From NCBI GenBank assembly GCA_937860165.1, contig CALMBE010000013.1:1-12271 (forward strand): a DNA stretch of 12,271 nucleotides, in the 5' to 3' direction. Of this stretch, positions 5,964 through 12,271 are shown piece by piece. The notes beneath the pieces are model-generated. The model was not told the origin of the DNA, ran no database searches, and saw only the letters and a list, made by a program, of their open reading frames with translations. Every line of letters begins with the position of its first letter. Position 1 is the first letter of the stretch. A program made the translations under genes and the position numbers. This stretch comes from an uncultured Planctomycetaceae bacterium (lineage in GTDB: Bacteria > Planctomycetota > Planctomycetia > Pirellulales > Lacipirellulaceae).

Positions 5964-7931
5964 ATGGACGTTTCACCGACAGGCGCCAATCCTGCAGAAG
6001 ACCGGTCCGTAAGGACCGCCGCAGCGTTGCGCGCTTTGCGGGAGGGAATAGGGCAAAAGCTCGATACGCACCACCGGCAGATTGGTGATCTCGAAGCCAG
6101 CATCGCCTCGCGGATCATGTTAATTGCCGAAGAGATTGCCCGCGAGCAACTAAGTGAATCTCAATCGTCCATTCAGCAGAATCAAGACCAGTTGCAGAAA
6201 TTGCGCTCGACACTGTTCGAGCGGGATACCACATTTGCGCAGCTGCAACAGCAAATTGCTGAATCTCTGTCGGAACGCAATCAATTGGAGGTCGAACTAA
6301 AATCTGCACGCGCGACGCTCGATTTGGTGCGCGGCGAGTCGAGTTCTGATGGTGAGCGACTCTTGGCAGAAAACGCTGATTTGGGACGGCAACAGGCGCT
6401 TGCTTTGTCGCGCGTGAGCGAACTGGAATTGCTCCTGGAATCGGCCAAGCAAGAAAATGTTCGGGCCTGCGAAAGCTGGGAAATCGAAACTTCTGAGAAA
6501 CGGCAACAGCTCGTTGAATTGGAGCAAAAACTAGCCGAGACCCAGGGGGCCCAGTGCGAATCCTTGCAGCACGCCGAGGTCTCCAGAGTTCGCAGCGAAC
6601 AACTTGAGCACGAGCAGCACATCCACGCTACGAAACTTGCCGAGGCCGAGGCCAGAGCCGAAAATCTCGAACTCCAACACACCCAGCAATTGAATTCGCT
6701 GCAAGAGGAATGCTCTCAGCTTCAACGTCGAGCCGAACGCGCAGAATCCGAAATTCAAGGTCTCGCCACCGAACGGGAAGGGCTTGTTGGCGAGCGGGAC
6801 ACGCTGCGAGCAGAGCGCGCGGAATTGCAAGCGAAATTAGAAGTTCTGCAAACTACCAGTTGTGACAAGTGCTCACAGCTCCGAAGCGAAGTCGGTAACT
6901 TGCAGAAGAATGTGTCCGAGATCACCCATCAACATCACGCAGCCACTGAGCGACTTGCTCAAACCGAGCGAGAGCTTGGCGAACTCCAAGAAAAGCACTC
7001 ACAGGCCAACTCACGGCTACGTGAAGCGGAAGAAAACCTCCGCCACTTAAGCGATCACACCAAGTGCGAGGACGAAATCGCCCAGCTTGGCCGAAAATTT
7101 GAATTGGCCATGGCCGATGTGCAGCGGCTAAAACGCGAGAGCACGGAGCTTCAGGAAGAAATCGCGCGCCGCCCAGAACCTACCGGGGAAGAATCTCCCG
7201 AACTGGTGAGTCTCCGCACCGAACGCGACGAGTTAGCATTGCGAGTGTCGCAGTTGGAAGAGGCCACTTCAGTGCGGGTCGACGAAGACATGCAACAGCG
7301 ATTGGAGGATCTCCAGCGTCGCTTTGAAATGGCAGTCGATGATGTTCGACAGCTCAAACAAGCAAATTCGAAGCTGCAGGTGCAGCTTGAAAAGGCACCT
7401 GTTCAACGGGGAGCTACCGCCGCGTCAGAAGGACAAGACTGGCAATCACTCAAGGCACGCTTGCTGGCATCGCTCGAGTCTGAAGAAACCGATACCACTC
7501 CGACTCCTGCTCGCCTCGAAGAACTGGTTCAAGTTGAGGAAACGATTTCGATTACGGATCAAGTGGTCGCCGAAAAAGACCGCGAGATCGTGCGGCTCCA
7601 GACAGAGTTGTCATCGGTGCGGGCCAATTCTACTGATCGCTCGGCGCGTGAAGAAGCTATAGCGACCCTCATGGATCAGGATGAACTGGTCCAAGCCGAG
7701 CGATCACGACTTGAAACTCTCCAAGCGGAATGGCGCGAGAAACTGCGGGCCGCAGAGTTAGAGATTTCCGTGCAGCGTGCCACACTGGCCCGCAAGGAGG
7801 CCGAAATTCAACAGAAACTCACCGAAATGGAGCATGCCACGTCGAAAGCCAGTCCTGCTGCCGACGGCAAACCACGACGACGGTGGTTGTCGGCACTGGG
7901 GCTCAATGGGGAAGAAGAAGGGAAAACCTAG
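5964..7931 (+). CDS. Long coiled-coil protein, planctomycete type
   Basis: A 655-residue, probably cytoplasmic protein of unknown function. Almost all of residues 30-475 and 535-625 show heptad-rich, Glu/Gln/Leu/Arg-rich coiled-coil sequence. There is no signal peptide or membrane segment. A pair CDKC lies at 300-303. A segment of about 30 residues occurs twice: 371-400 (GRKFELAMADVQRLK) and 446-475 (QRRFEMAVDDVRQLK). After a linker comes DWQSLKARLLASLE (492-505), and the tail ends in a basic/aromatic motif PRRRWLSALGL (637-647). The tail resembles planctomycete coiled-coil proteins I recall, but I cannot name a family. The start is uncertain: the ATG at 5964 and a TTG at 5940 both lack a good Shine-Dalgarno. 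The stop codon TAG lies in the terminal CTAG of the adjoining inverted repeat. A cytoskeletal or scaffolding role is a guess. Confidence 0.8.
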   Translation: MDVSPTGANPAEDRSVRTAAALRALREGIGQKLDTHHRQIGDLEASIASRIMLIAEEIAREQLSESQSSIQQNQDQLQKLRSTLFERDTTFAQLQQQIAESLSERNQLEVELKSARATLDLVRGESSSDGERLLAENADLGRQQALALSRVSELELLLESAKQENVRACESWEIETSEKRQQLVELEQKLAETQGAQCESLQHAEVSRVRSEQLEHEQHIHATKLAEAEARAENLELQHTQQLNSLQEECSQLQRRAERAESEIQGLATEREGLVGERDTLRAERAELQAKLEVLQTTSCDKCSQLRSEVGNLQKNVSEITHQHHAATERLAQTERELGELQEKHSQANSRLREAEENLRHLSDHTKCEDEIAQLGRKFELAMADVQRLKRESTELQEEIARRPEPTGEESPELVSLRTERDELALRVSQLEEATSVRVDEDMQQRLEDLQRRFEMAVDDVRQLKQANSKLQVQLEKAPVQRGATAASEGQDWQSLKARLLASLESEETDTTPTPARLEELVQVEETISITDQVVAEKDREIVRLQTELSSVRANSTDRSAREEAIATLMDQDELVQAERSRLETLQAEWREKLRAAELEISVQRATLARKEAEIQQKLTEMEHATSKASPAADGKPRRRWLSALGLNGEEEGKT

Positions 7932-8036
7932 TGCTTTGTCACATCTTAACTTTGGGGTTCGAGTCGACACAACCAACACCGCAAGAATGAGTTGTGTCGA
8001 CTCGAACCCCAAATCTAGGTGTTGTCAAAGCACTAG
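7928..8036. mobile_element. MITE-like inverted repeat element 1
   Basis: This 109-bp element is two 46-nt arms around a 17-nt loop (7974-7990). The outer 11 bp CTAGTGCTTTG (7928-7938) are inverted perfectly at 8026-8036. A poorly matching 12-nt stretch follows in each arm. Then a perfect 23-bp stem pairs 7951-7973 with 7991-8013. The ends are CTAG on both sides, so a duplicated TA (7929-7930 and 8034-8035) or CTAG target is possible. It has no coding capacity. It sits between two converging genes and could fold as a bidirectional terminator. It also supplies the stop codon of the coiled-coil gene. Confidence 0.65.
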
Positions 8037-8046
8037 TAGGAATCGG

Positions 8047-8544
8047 TTACTCGACTTCACCCTCTTCGAGCAGATAGATCGCCCGAGTCGTGCCATCGAG
8101 GTCCGTGAATTCCTCGAACTTGAGATTTCCGGTGACCGTAATGGGCCGAATCGAGAACTCGGTTGTTGAGTTTTCGTGCATGTCGACCCGAATGCAATCA
8201 AAGAGCGCCGCCCCGGGGCCGAAACAACATTCTTGGTTGTCGCGCACGAGGACAAACCCAGTCAGCCCGCGACGCTTCAGCGTGGGGTACATGAAACCGC
8301 GGATGCGAATGGATCGGTTGAACAGCTCTTCGACTTTCGATCCCAGCATCTTCCGATGAAACTTGTCGGTGAGCTCCATCTCGAATTTCAAATCATCGAA
8401 AGAGGACTCTCGAATCTGACTCGCGGTCCCGTTTGGGGTCGCTCCGGTTGCGGAAGTATTTGCCACGACAGTACTGCGGTCGCAGCCCGTGCAGCAACAC
8501 AAGCCAACAAAGAGCAACCAGGTTAAGGCACAGAGGGATTTCAT
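8047..8544 (-). CDS. Lipoprotein with a DUF3299-like domain
   Basis: A 165-residue predicted lipoprotein. The hydrophobic signal ALTWLLFVGL is followed by a lipobox-like CTGC with Cys21 as the likely lipidated residue; Cys at -3 is unusual. Asp22 at +2 would signal inner-membrane retention under the E. coli rule, which may not hold here. Residues 76-165 form the domain shared with the neighbouring gene: RIRGFMYP, then VLVRDNQECCFGPG with Cys106-Cys107, then IRVDM and ITVTGNL. This pattern fits DUF3299 as I know it, a small secreted domain often encoded with ABC transporters. Its start ATG overlaps the stop of the upstream gene by 4 nt (ATGA) and has no Shine-Dalgarno of its own, so translation is probably coupled. 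Its biochemical role is unknown; the paired cysteines could bind metal. Confidence 0.82.
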   Translation of the reverse strand: MKSLCALTWLLFVGLCCCTGCDRSTVVANTSATGATPNGTASQIRESSFDDLKFEMELTDKFHRKMLGSKVEELFNRSIRIRGFMYPTLKRRGLTGFVLVRDNQECCFGPGAALFDCIRVDMHENSTTEFSIRPITVTGNLKFEEFTDLDGTTRAIYLLEEGEVE

Positions 8545-9263
8545 TGCACGTAGTCTGCAACCAGAGTGTAAACAGGATATCCAGGCCCCCGGAGCAGGTT
8601 CTCGGGTACCAAGTGAAGCGTTCCCGCGACACGAAACAAGCCGGTGGAATAATCGGTTGTTACGTTTTCGACAAAGTCTACTAAGACTTGGTCGTAGAGT
8701 TTTACACTCGACAGGTCACCGAAACAGCACTGATTGTTATCTCGGACAAGGAGAAAACGCCGCACATTGTGTCGCACCGGTGTGGAATCTTCGCGCATAT
8801 AACCCTTGATGAACACCTTTTTCCCATCGAGTGCTAGCACATCCTTGGGAATGGGGATGCCGGATCGCTCTTCGGCCTCATCGGGGCGGAACTTCTGAAA
8901 GGAAGTGCGAATGTGATTGGGGGGGACTTCCGTGGCATGCACATAGCCGCCGTAACCCAGACCAACTACTAGCCCTGCCAATGACAAAAGTGTGCCCAAG
9001 AGGGCAATTTTCCAACCGCTAAGTTGATCGGGCCGGGCTCGAATCGCCGCCAAGGAGCGCAATCCGACTATCAAGCCAACCACTGGAATGGGGCAAAGCA
9101 GCAAGCACGATTCCAGGCTGTCGCTCGCAGCAGCAATTGTCAGGGGGGACAAAGCGCCAAAAATGGCGGCGGCAATCGCGCCCGTGCTAAGGGCCCGATA
9201 TTCAAAGTCATCGGATGGTGTCGTGGCAGAGCGAGTCATGGGTTCAAAGTTGGTCGAAGTCAT
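8541..9263 (-). CDS. Three-helix membrane protein with a C-terminal DUF3299-like domain
   Basis: A 240-residue membrane protein. Residues 1-20 are polar. Hydrophobic helices lie near 25-46, 53-75 and 84-108, a layout resembling DUF4190-type proteins. With three helices the tail (110-240) would be on the side opposite the N-terminus, probably periplasmic. The tail repeats the lipoprotein's domain: VFIKGYMRED, then LLVRDNNQCCFGD with Cys179-Cys180, then VLVDFVEN, VAGTLHLVPE and VYTLVADYV. Fusion of a membrane anchor to this domain fits a role next to the lipoprotein at the membrane. The gene starts 47 bp after the gene at 9311-10879 and overlaps the next one by 4 nt. The ATG at 9263 has no clear Shine-Dalgarno; an alternative ATG at 9239 would remove eight residues. 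Confidence 0.82.
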   Translation of the reverse strand: MTSTNFEPMTRSATTPSDDFEYRALSTGAIAAAIFGALSPLTIAAASDSLESCLLLCPIPVVGLIVGLRSLAAIRARPDQLSGWKIALLGTLLSLAGLVVGLGYGGYVHATEVPPNHIRTSFQKFRPDEAEERSGIPIPKDVLALDGKKVFIKGYMREDSTPVRHNVRRFLLVRDNNQCCFGDLSSVKLYDQVLVDFVENVTTDYSTGLFRVAGTLHLVPENLLRGPGYPVYTLVADYVQ

Positions 9264-9310
9264 TGATCGAGGCGAGCCGTGGAACAGTGTCGAACATGTG
9301 TTCGCAGGAA

Positions 9311-10879
9311 TTAGGAACCGGAACTCCCACTGCGGAGCATGATGTGGAACAATCCCATCATGATTACCATCAAAGCCAAAGGAACCATGAGGATTATGGG
9401 TCGGCTGGGTGCGAGGGGCTTGGCACCTGCTTCCGAGTCGAGGTCTTTTGCGACAGGACTTATCGATTCGGCCGCGACTTTGTCTCCTAGCTTGTCCGCT
9501 TCGGAGTTTTCGCCGGAGGGTGCGGTTGATTGTTCGATGTCCGTGGTAGCTGAAGTTTCACCGCTCGCAGCCTTGGAAGTGCCGCGGGCCATCAAGCCAA
9601 AAGAAAGGTAGCTTCGAGCCCGTTTGACCCCTTCGGGATCAATCGCCTCGAGTTCGGCAATCGCGGCATTAGCTTTCTCGCCTACATTCCCGACTTGATC
9701 GGCGGCAACGAGCAGATAGGAAACGACTGGCTGGCGGATCCAGCCATCTTTTTCAGAGGACTTAAACATTGCAACTAATCGATCCATAACTTCCCAATCT
9801 TCCCAGCGGGTGAGATCGGGAATAACTTGGTCGGCTATTCCCGAATTGTCTAGGAGCAACCTGAGCGACTGGACAAGTCGAGAAGTTGGGATCTCGGACG
9901 ATTCTTCGCCATGGAATCTCAACGCCATGATTGTTGAGTAGAGTTGCGTGTATTCGGTATGCGGATTCTTCAGAAAACGTTCCTCGATGAGCGCCAACCC
10001 GTCGGGGCCCTTGAGCTTCAAATAGGCCGCAATCAGGGCATCGAGACACTGCTGCTTGGCCCGCACGTCGGCGTGGGCCAGTTCATCCACCAGCGAAACG
10101 CCCAGCGAAGAACCTCCGACACCCATCACTCCGATTAAGGCCGCGATTCCAGGTCGCATCGACTCGTAGTCGTAATTCAGAAGCTCTTCGAGCATGGCAA
10201 TATCGGCTTCCCCACCGCAGACACCAAGCATTGTCAGATACAATCGCCTCTGCGTGGGGCCAACCCCTGGATCATTAATCCAACGGACCAATTCCTCATG
10301 GTCGAGCACATCCTTGAGCGCGATCAGATCGGCATAGGGAGCCCGCGCGAACTCGTCGTAGGCATCCTGCGACAAGAACGGGTCCGAATCTTCTAGATAG
10401 TTTAAGAAAAATGTGAGGCGTTCTTTTCCGGCCGGGGGAAGCGCGGGGAGTTGCTTGAGATACTCCACACTCCCCGGCGAGAGGGGGAGGGGAATCGTCC
10501 AGTCGAGTTGATTCCCCAGTATTCCTGTGATCAAGAACTCTTTGTCCGGGGGGTCCGTGCCAAAATAAACCGCCTCGATCAAATCTCCAACTTTGGCATG
10601 TTCGCCGCTGAGTACTTCTTTCACTCGAAACTGGGCACTCGTGGTTGCCGAACCTTCTTCCGCACTTGGGTCATCGAGACCTTCGGAGCTGGTGGGCTTG
10701 GCCAAAGTGGCGATCACCGCTGCGCTGGCTAAGGAAAGTTCTTCGCTTAGCGATTGCTGAGGGGGGGTGCAAAACGGACACGCAACCGCGGCGACTAGCC
10801 GCCAGTTGAGTAACCCACAAACTACTAGGGTGACAATAAAACCAGAATATCGAAACTGAGATCGAATTAGAATAACCAT
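9311..10879 (-). CDS. Secreted membrane-anchored protein with CPFC motif and HEAT-like helices
   Basis: A 522-residue exported protein. A signal peptide-like segment (12-33) ends AAVA before CPFC (34-37), followed by TPPQQSLSEELSLASAAVIATL. Residues 80-120 (AQFRVKEVLSGEHAKVGDL) look like a small beta domain. Residues about 175-430 are alpha-helical with irregular HEAT-like repeats. A low-complexity Ser/Glu/Ala-rich linker (432-490) leads to a C-terminal membrane helix (494-515) and a tiny tail RSGSSGS. The protein would therefore be anchored at both the exported and C-terminal ends. I recall CPFC proteins of this shape from planctomycetes but know no function; a CxxC at the mature N-terminus could be redox-active, metal- or heme-binding. 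The ATG at 10879 has GAGG (10885-10888) five to six nt upstream. A promoter lies just ahead. Confidence 0.82.
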   Translation of the reverse strand: MVILIRSQFRYSGFIVTLVVCGLLNWRLVAAVACPFCTPPQQSLSEELSLASAAVIATLAKPTSSEGLDDPSAEEGSATTSAQFRVKEVLSGEHAKVGDLIEAVYFGTDPPDKEFLITGILGNQLDWTIPLPLSPGSVEYLKQLPALPPAGKERLTFFLNYLEDSDPFLSQDAYDEFARAPYADLIALKDVLDHEELVRWINDPGVGPTQRRLYLTMLGVCGGEADIAMLEELLNYDYESMRPGIAALIGVMGVGGSSLGVSLVDELAHADVRAKQQCLDALIAAYLKLKGPDGLALIEERFLKNPHTEYTQLYSTIMALRFHGEESSEIPTSRLVQSLRLLLDNSGIADQVIPDLTRWEDWEVMDRLVAMFKSSEKDGWIRQPVVSYLLVAADQVGNVGEKANAAIAELEAIDPEGVKRARSYLSFGLMARGTSKAASGETSATTDIEQSTAPSGENSEADKLGDKVAAESISPVAKDLDSEAGAKPLAPSRPIILMVPLALMVIMMGLFHIMLRSGSSGS

Positions 10880-10925
10880 GACCGCCTCGTAAATTGGAAT
10901 TCAAGGCTTGAAACCGAGACAATTC

Positions 10926-10931
10926 ATTCTA
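10926..10931 (-). promoter_or_regulatory. Candidate -10 box for the minus-strand operon
   Basis: On the minus strand TAGAAT occupies 10931-10926 within GCTAGAATG, the same nine bases as in the rpmI promoter. It ends 46 nt before the ATG at 10879, compared with 44 nt for rpmI. No good -35 hexamer is visible 16-18 bp upstream, so the call rests on the -10 box and its spacing. Confidence 0.4.
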
Positions 10932-10969
10932 GCGGATTCGCAGATGGGCGAACACTCGAACCTCACCGC

Positions 10970-11090
10970 ACTCAGGGCCGATCACTTTTTTAAGATGGGG
11001 GGTGCCATGTTTGCTCGGAGATTCTCATGCCCACACCGGCGTACCGGCGTGGGCATGGCACCCCAAAAGTGAAAAACTGATCGGCCCTGT
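10970..11090. mobile_element. MITE-like palindromic element 2 with 8-bp target duplication
   Basis: The element is flanked by the direct repeat CTCACCGC (10962-10969 and 11091-11098), as expected of a target-site duplication. Its ends are inverted: CAGGGCCGATCA (10973-10984) against TGATCGGCCCTG (11078-11089). Inside, GGGGTGCCATG (10999-11009) is inverted at 11054-11064. A central hairpin pairs 11026-11039 with 11044-11057 over a CGTA loop, with one mismatch. It has no coding capacity and lies between the permease stop (11108) and the promoter of the next gene. Its palindromes could also end or slow transcription coming from the permease gene. Confidence 0.7.
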
Positions 11091-11107
11091 CTCACCGCTC
11101 CGCTATC

Positions 11108-12034
11108 CTAGCGGCCCCCGCCCAGGATTCGGCCCACATCCGTGCGGTAGGCTGTCAGGGCCGGGAGAAATCCGACCAGGGACGCGAAGACCACCAGGCC
11201 GGGGATCAGCAAGCTTTCTTTCCAATTGAAGTCCCAAAACCGCAGTGAGATGCCGGTACGGGCTTCAATGAGAGGTCCAGCCAGACCAAGGACAAGATGT
11301 CCGAGAAAGACGCCGACGAGCCCCCCCAGGAGTGATAGCAGGATCGACTCGACGAGGATGATCCCCATTACGGCCGGACGGCTGGCTCCCAGGGCCCGCA
11401 TGACGGCGATGTCGTGGCTCCGTTCGCTCATCGAGTTGTAGATGCTGACCAGGATGCTGATCCCCGCGACGATCACAATGAGCACCGTTAGCACCATCAG
11501 CACCACCCGTACCGGGCCGACAAATCCTTCCAGGAAACGACCCACCACTCCTGCGGGGGCCACCGCCTGCGCGACGCGATCCTTGCCCTTGTTGATTTTA
11601 GAATCCAGGATCATGGGGCCAAACGAATCCTTGCACACGACCAGGATCGAAGTCACTTCGCGTTGCGATTTCGGCAGAGGCTGCATGCCGTGGTTGGGGT
11701 CGTCGGGGTCTGCGGAGTGGTCTTTGTGAAGCTTATCGACCGAGACATGCGCAGCTTCGCCTTCCTCGGGTGTAAGGGCATGGCCTTCGAGCAAGAAAAA
11801 TCCCTCGATGTTAATGAACATCGCTCGGTCATTGGCAGTCCCAGTGGGGGCGAGAATGCCGGTTACCGTGAACCCGGTATGCTTGTCACCTTCAGCACTC
11901 ATGCCGTGGGTGGGTTGGAACTTATCTCCCACTTTGAGCCCGGTTTTGCGGGCTACAATCGAACCAATCACGCCCTCAAAAAAATGGCCAGATTGGAAGT
12001 TTTTCCCCTGTTGAAACTCATAGCGTTTCTCGCC
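11108..12034 (-). CDS. MacB/FtsX-type ABC transporter permease, 5'-truncated
   Basis: About 308 C-terminal residues of an ABC permease of the MacB/LolC type. The reading frame runs on to an ATG at 12244, but sequence beyond about 12034 does not look like permease; it is the antisense of a different gene. The recognisable part begins near EKRYEFQQGKNF and contains the extracytoplasmic domain (EGVIGSIVARKTGLKVGD, then VTGILAPTGTANDRAMFIN). A His/Asp-rich loop follows (HVSVDKLHKDHSADPDD). The FtsX domain has three membrane helices at the C-terminus, with the signature MSERSHDIAVMRALGASR after the first. The N-terminal helix and start codon are missing. The family works with a LolD/MacB-like ATPase, which is not in the window. 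It lies upstream of, and points the same way as, the CPFC and DUF3299-like genes. Confidence 0.85.
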   Translation of the reverse strand, partial: GEKRYEFQQGKNFQSGHFFEGVIGSIVARKTGLKVGDKFQPTHGMSAEGDKHTGFTVTGILAPTGTANDRAMFINIEGFFLLEGHALTPEEGEAAHVSVDKLHKDHSADPDDPNHGMQPLPKSQREVTSILVVCKDSFGPMILDSKINKGKDRVAQAVAPAGVVGRFLEGFVGPVRVVLMVLTVLIVIVAGISILVSIYNSMSERSHDIAVMRALGASRPAVMGIILVESILLSLLGGLVGVFLGHLVLGLAGPLIEARTGISLRFWDFNWKESLLIPGLVVFASLVGFLPALTAYRTDVGRILGGGR

Positions 12035-12037
12035 GTC

Positions 12038-12271
12038 GGCCTGTTCGTCACGTTCGCAGAAATTCCTGCGCCGTGGATCGGCGCCGGCAAGGCACTGATC
12101 GACACCAGCCGGGCGATGCTGAAATCGCGGTCCGACGCCATTCGCGCACGCTTCGAGGCCGGAGCTGCCGCCCACGGCATCCGCAGCGAGTGGCGCTACG
12201 TCGAACCAAAGCGGCGAGTGGCGATCGACGTGCTGCTGCAGCATGCGCGCTGCGCCGACCTCATCATTGCG
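12038..12271 (+). CDS. UspA-like universal stress protein fragment at window end
   Basis: The plus-strand frame 12041-12271 is fully open for 77 codons with strongly GC-biased third positions and reads like the middle of a proteobacterial UspA domain: LFVTFAEIPAPWIGAGKAL, then DAIRARFEAGAAAHGIRSEW, then VLLQHARCADLIIA at the very edge. That last element normally precedes the nucleotide-binding glycine loop, which would be outside the window. The N-terminal beta strand and start are absent, replaced by permease sequence. The frame continues open leftwards to an ATG at 11984, but that part is the permease antisense. Codon use differs clearly from all other genes here, so this is probably foreign DNA or a contig-joining error. 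Confidence 0.6.

Noticed and set aside
7951..7973. Resemblance of GGTTCGAGTC in the inverted repeat to a tRNA T-arm, hinting at a tRNA-derived element
   Set aside because: No anticodon arm, acceptor stem or D-arm can be found around it; the match is short and explained by the palindrome.
12035..12244. N-terminal extension of the permease reading frame up to an ATG at 12244
   Set aside because: The extension has no membrane helix or permease likeness, and the opposite strand there reads as a coherent UspA-like protein with strong codon bias.
1..12271. CRISPR array, tRNA or rRNA genes, integrase or transposase genes
   Set aside because: None was seen on reading through both strands; the only repeats are the short tandem runs and two palindromic elements listed.

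Overview
The window looks like a piece of a planctomycete genome (Planctomycetota, possibly Pirellulales-like). This is inferred, not proven. The signs are: a secreted protein with a 'CPFC' motif and HEAT-like helices, a long coiled-coil protein with a C-terminus of a kind I associate with this phylum, paired proteins sharing an 'RDNxxCCFG' signature, palindromic MITE-like elements between genes, and GCTAGAATG promoter boxes.

Left part (about 1-5764, + strand): a translation cluster in the order rpmI (ribosomal protein L35), rplT (L20), pheS and pheT (the two subunits of phenylalanyl-tRNA synthetase). It is followed after 35 bp by an AMP-forming acyl-CoA synthetase-like ligase. The leader before rpmI has no infC but carries a short tandem repeat, a G-quadruplex-like run and a good extended -10 promoter. 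PheT lacks the usual OB-fold tRNA-binding domain. pheS and the ligase gene each carry a short in-frame repeat-like insertion.

Middle part (about 5765-8036): a predicted sigma70-type promoter leads into a 655-residue coiled-coil protein. Its stop codon lies at the edge of a 109-bp near-perfect inverted repeat, which separates it from the converging minus-strand genes.

Right part (8047-12034, minus strand): reading 5' to 3', a MacB/FtsX-type ABC permease (truncated at its 5' end), a 121-bp palindromic element flanked by an 8-bp direct repeat, a promoter, a CPFC/HEAT-like membrane-anchored protein, a three-helix membrane protein with a DUF3299-like C-terminal domain, and a lipoprotein with the same domain. 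The last two overlap by 4 nt. In Pseudomonas a MacB-type ABC transporter is encoded with a DUF3299 protein in a zinc-regulated cluster, so this set may be a planctomycete relative of that system.

Extreme right end (about 12035-12271): the sequence changes abruptly to a GC-rich plus-strand reading frame resembling a proteobacterial UspA protein. It cuts off the 5' end of the permease gene. The simplest reading is a chimeric contig end; a real recombination is less likely.
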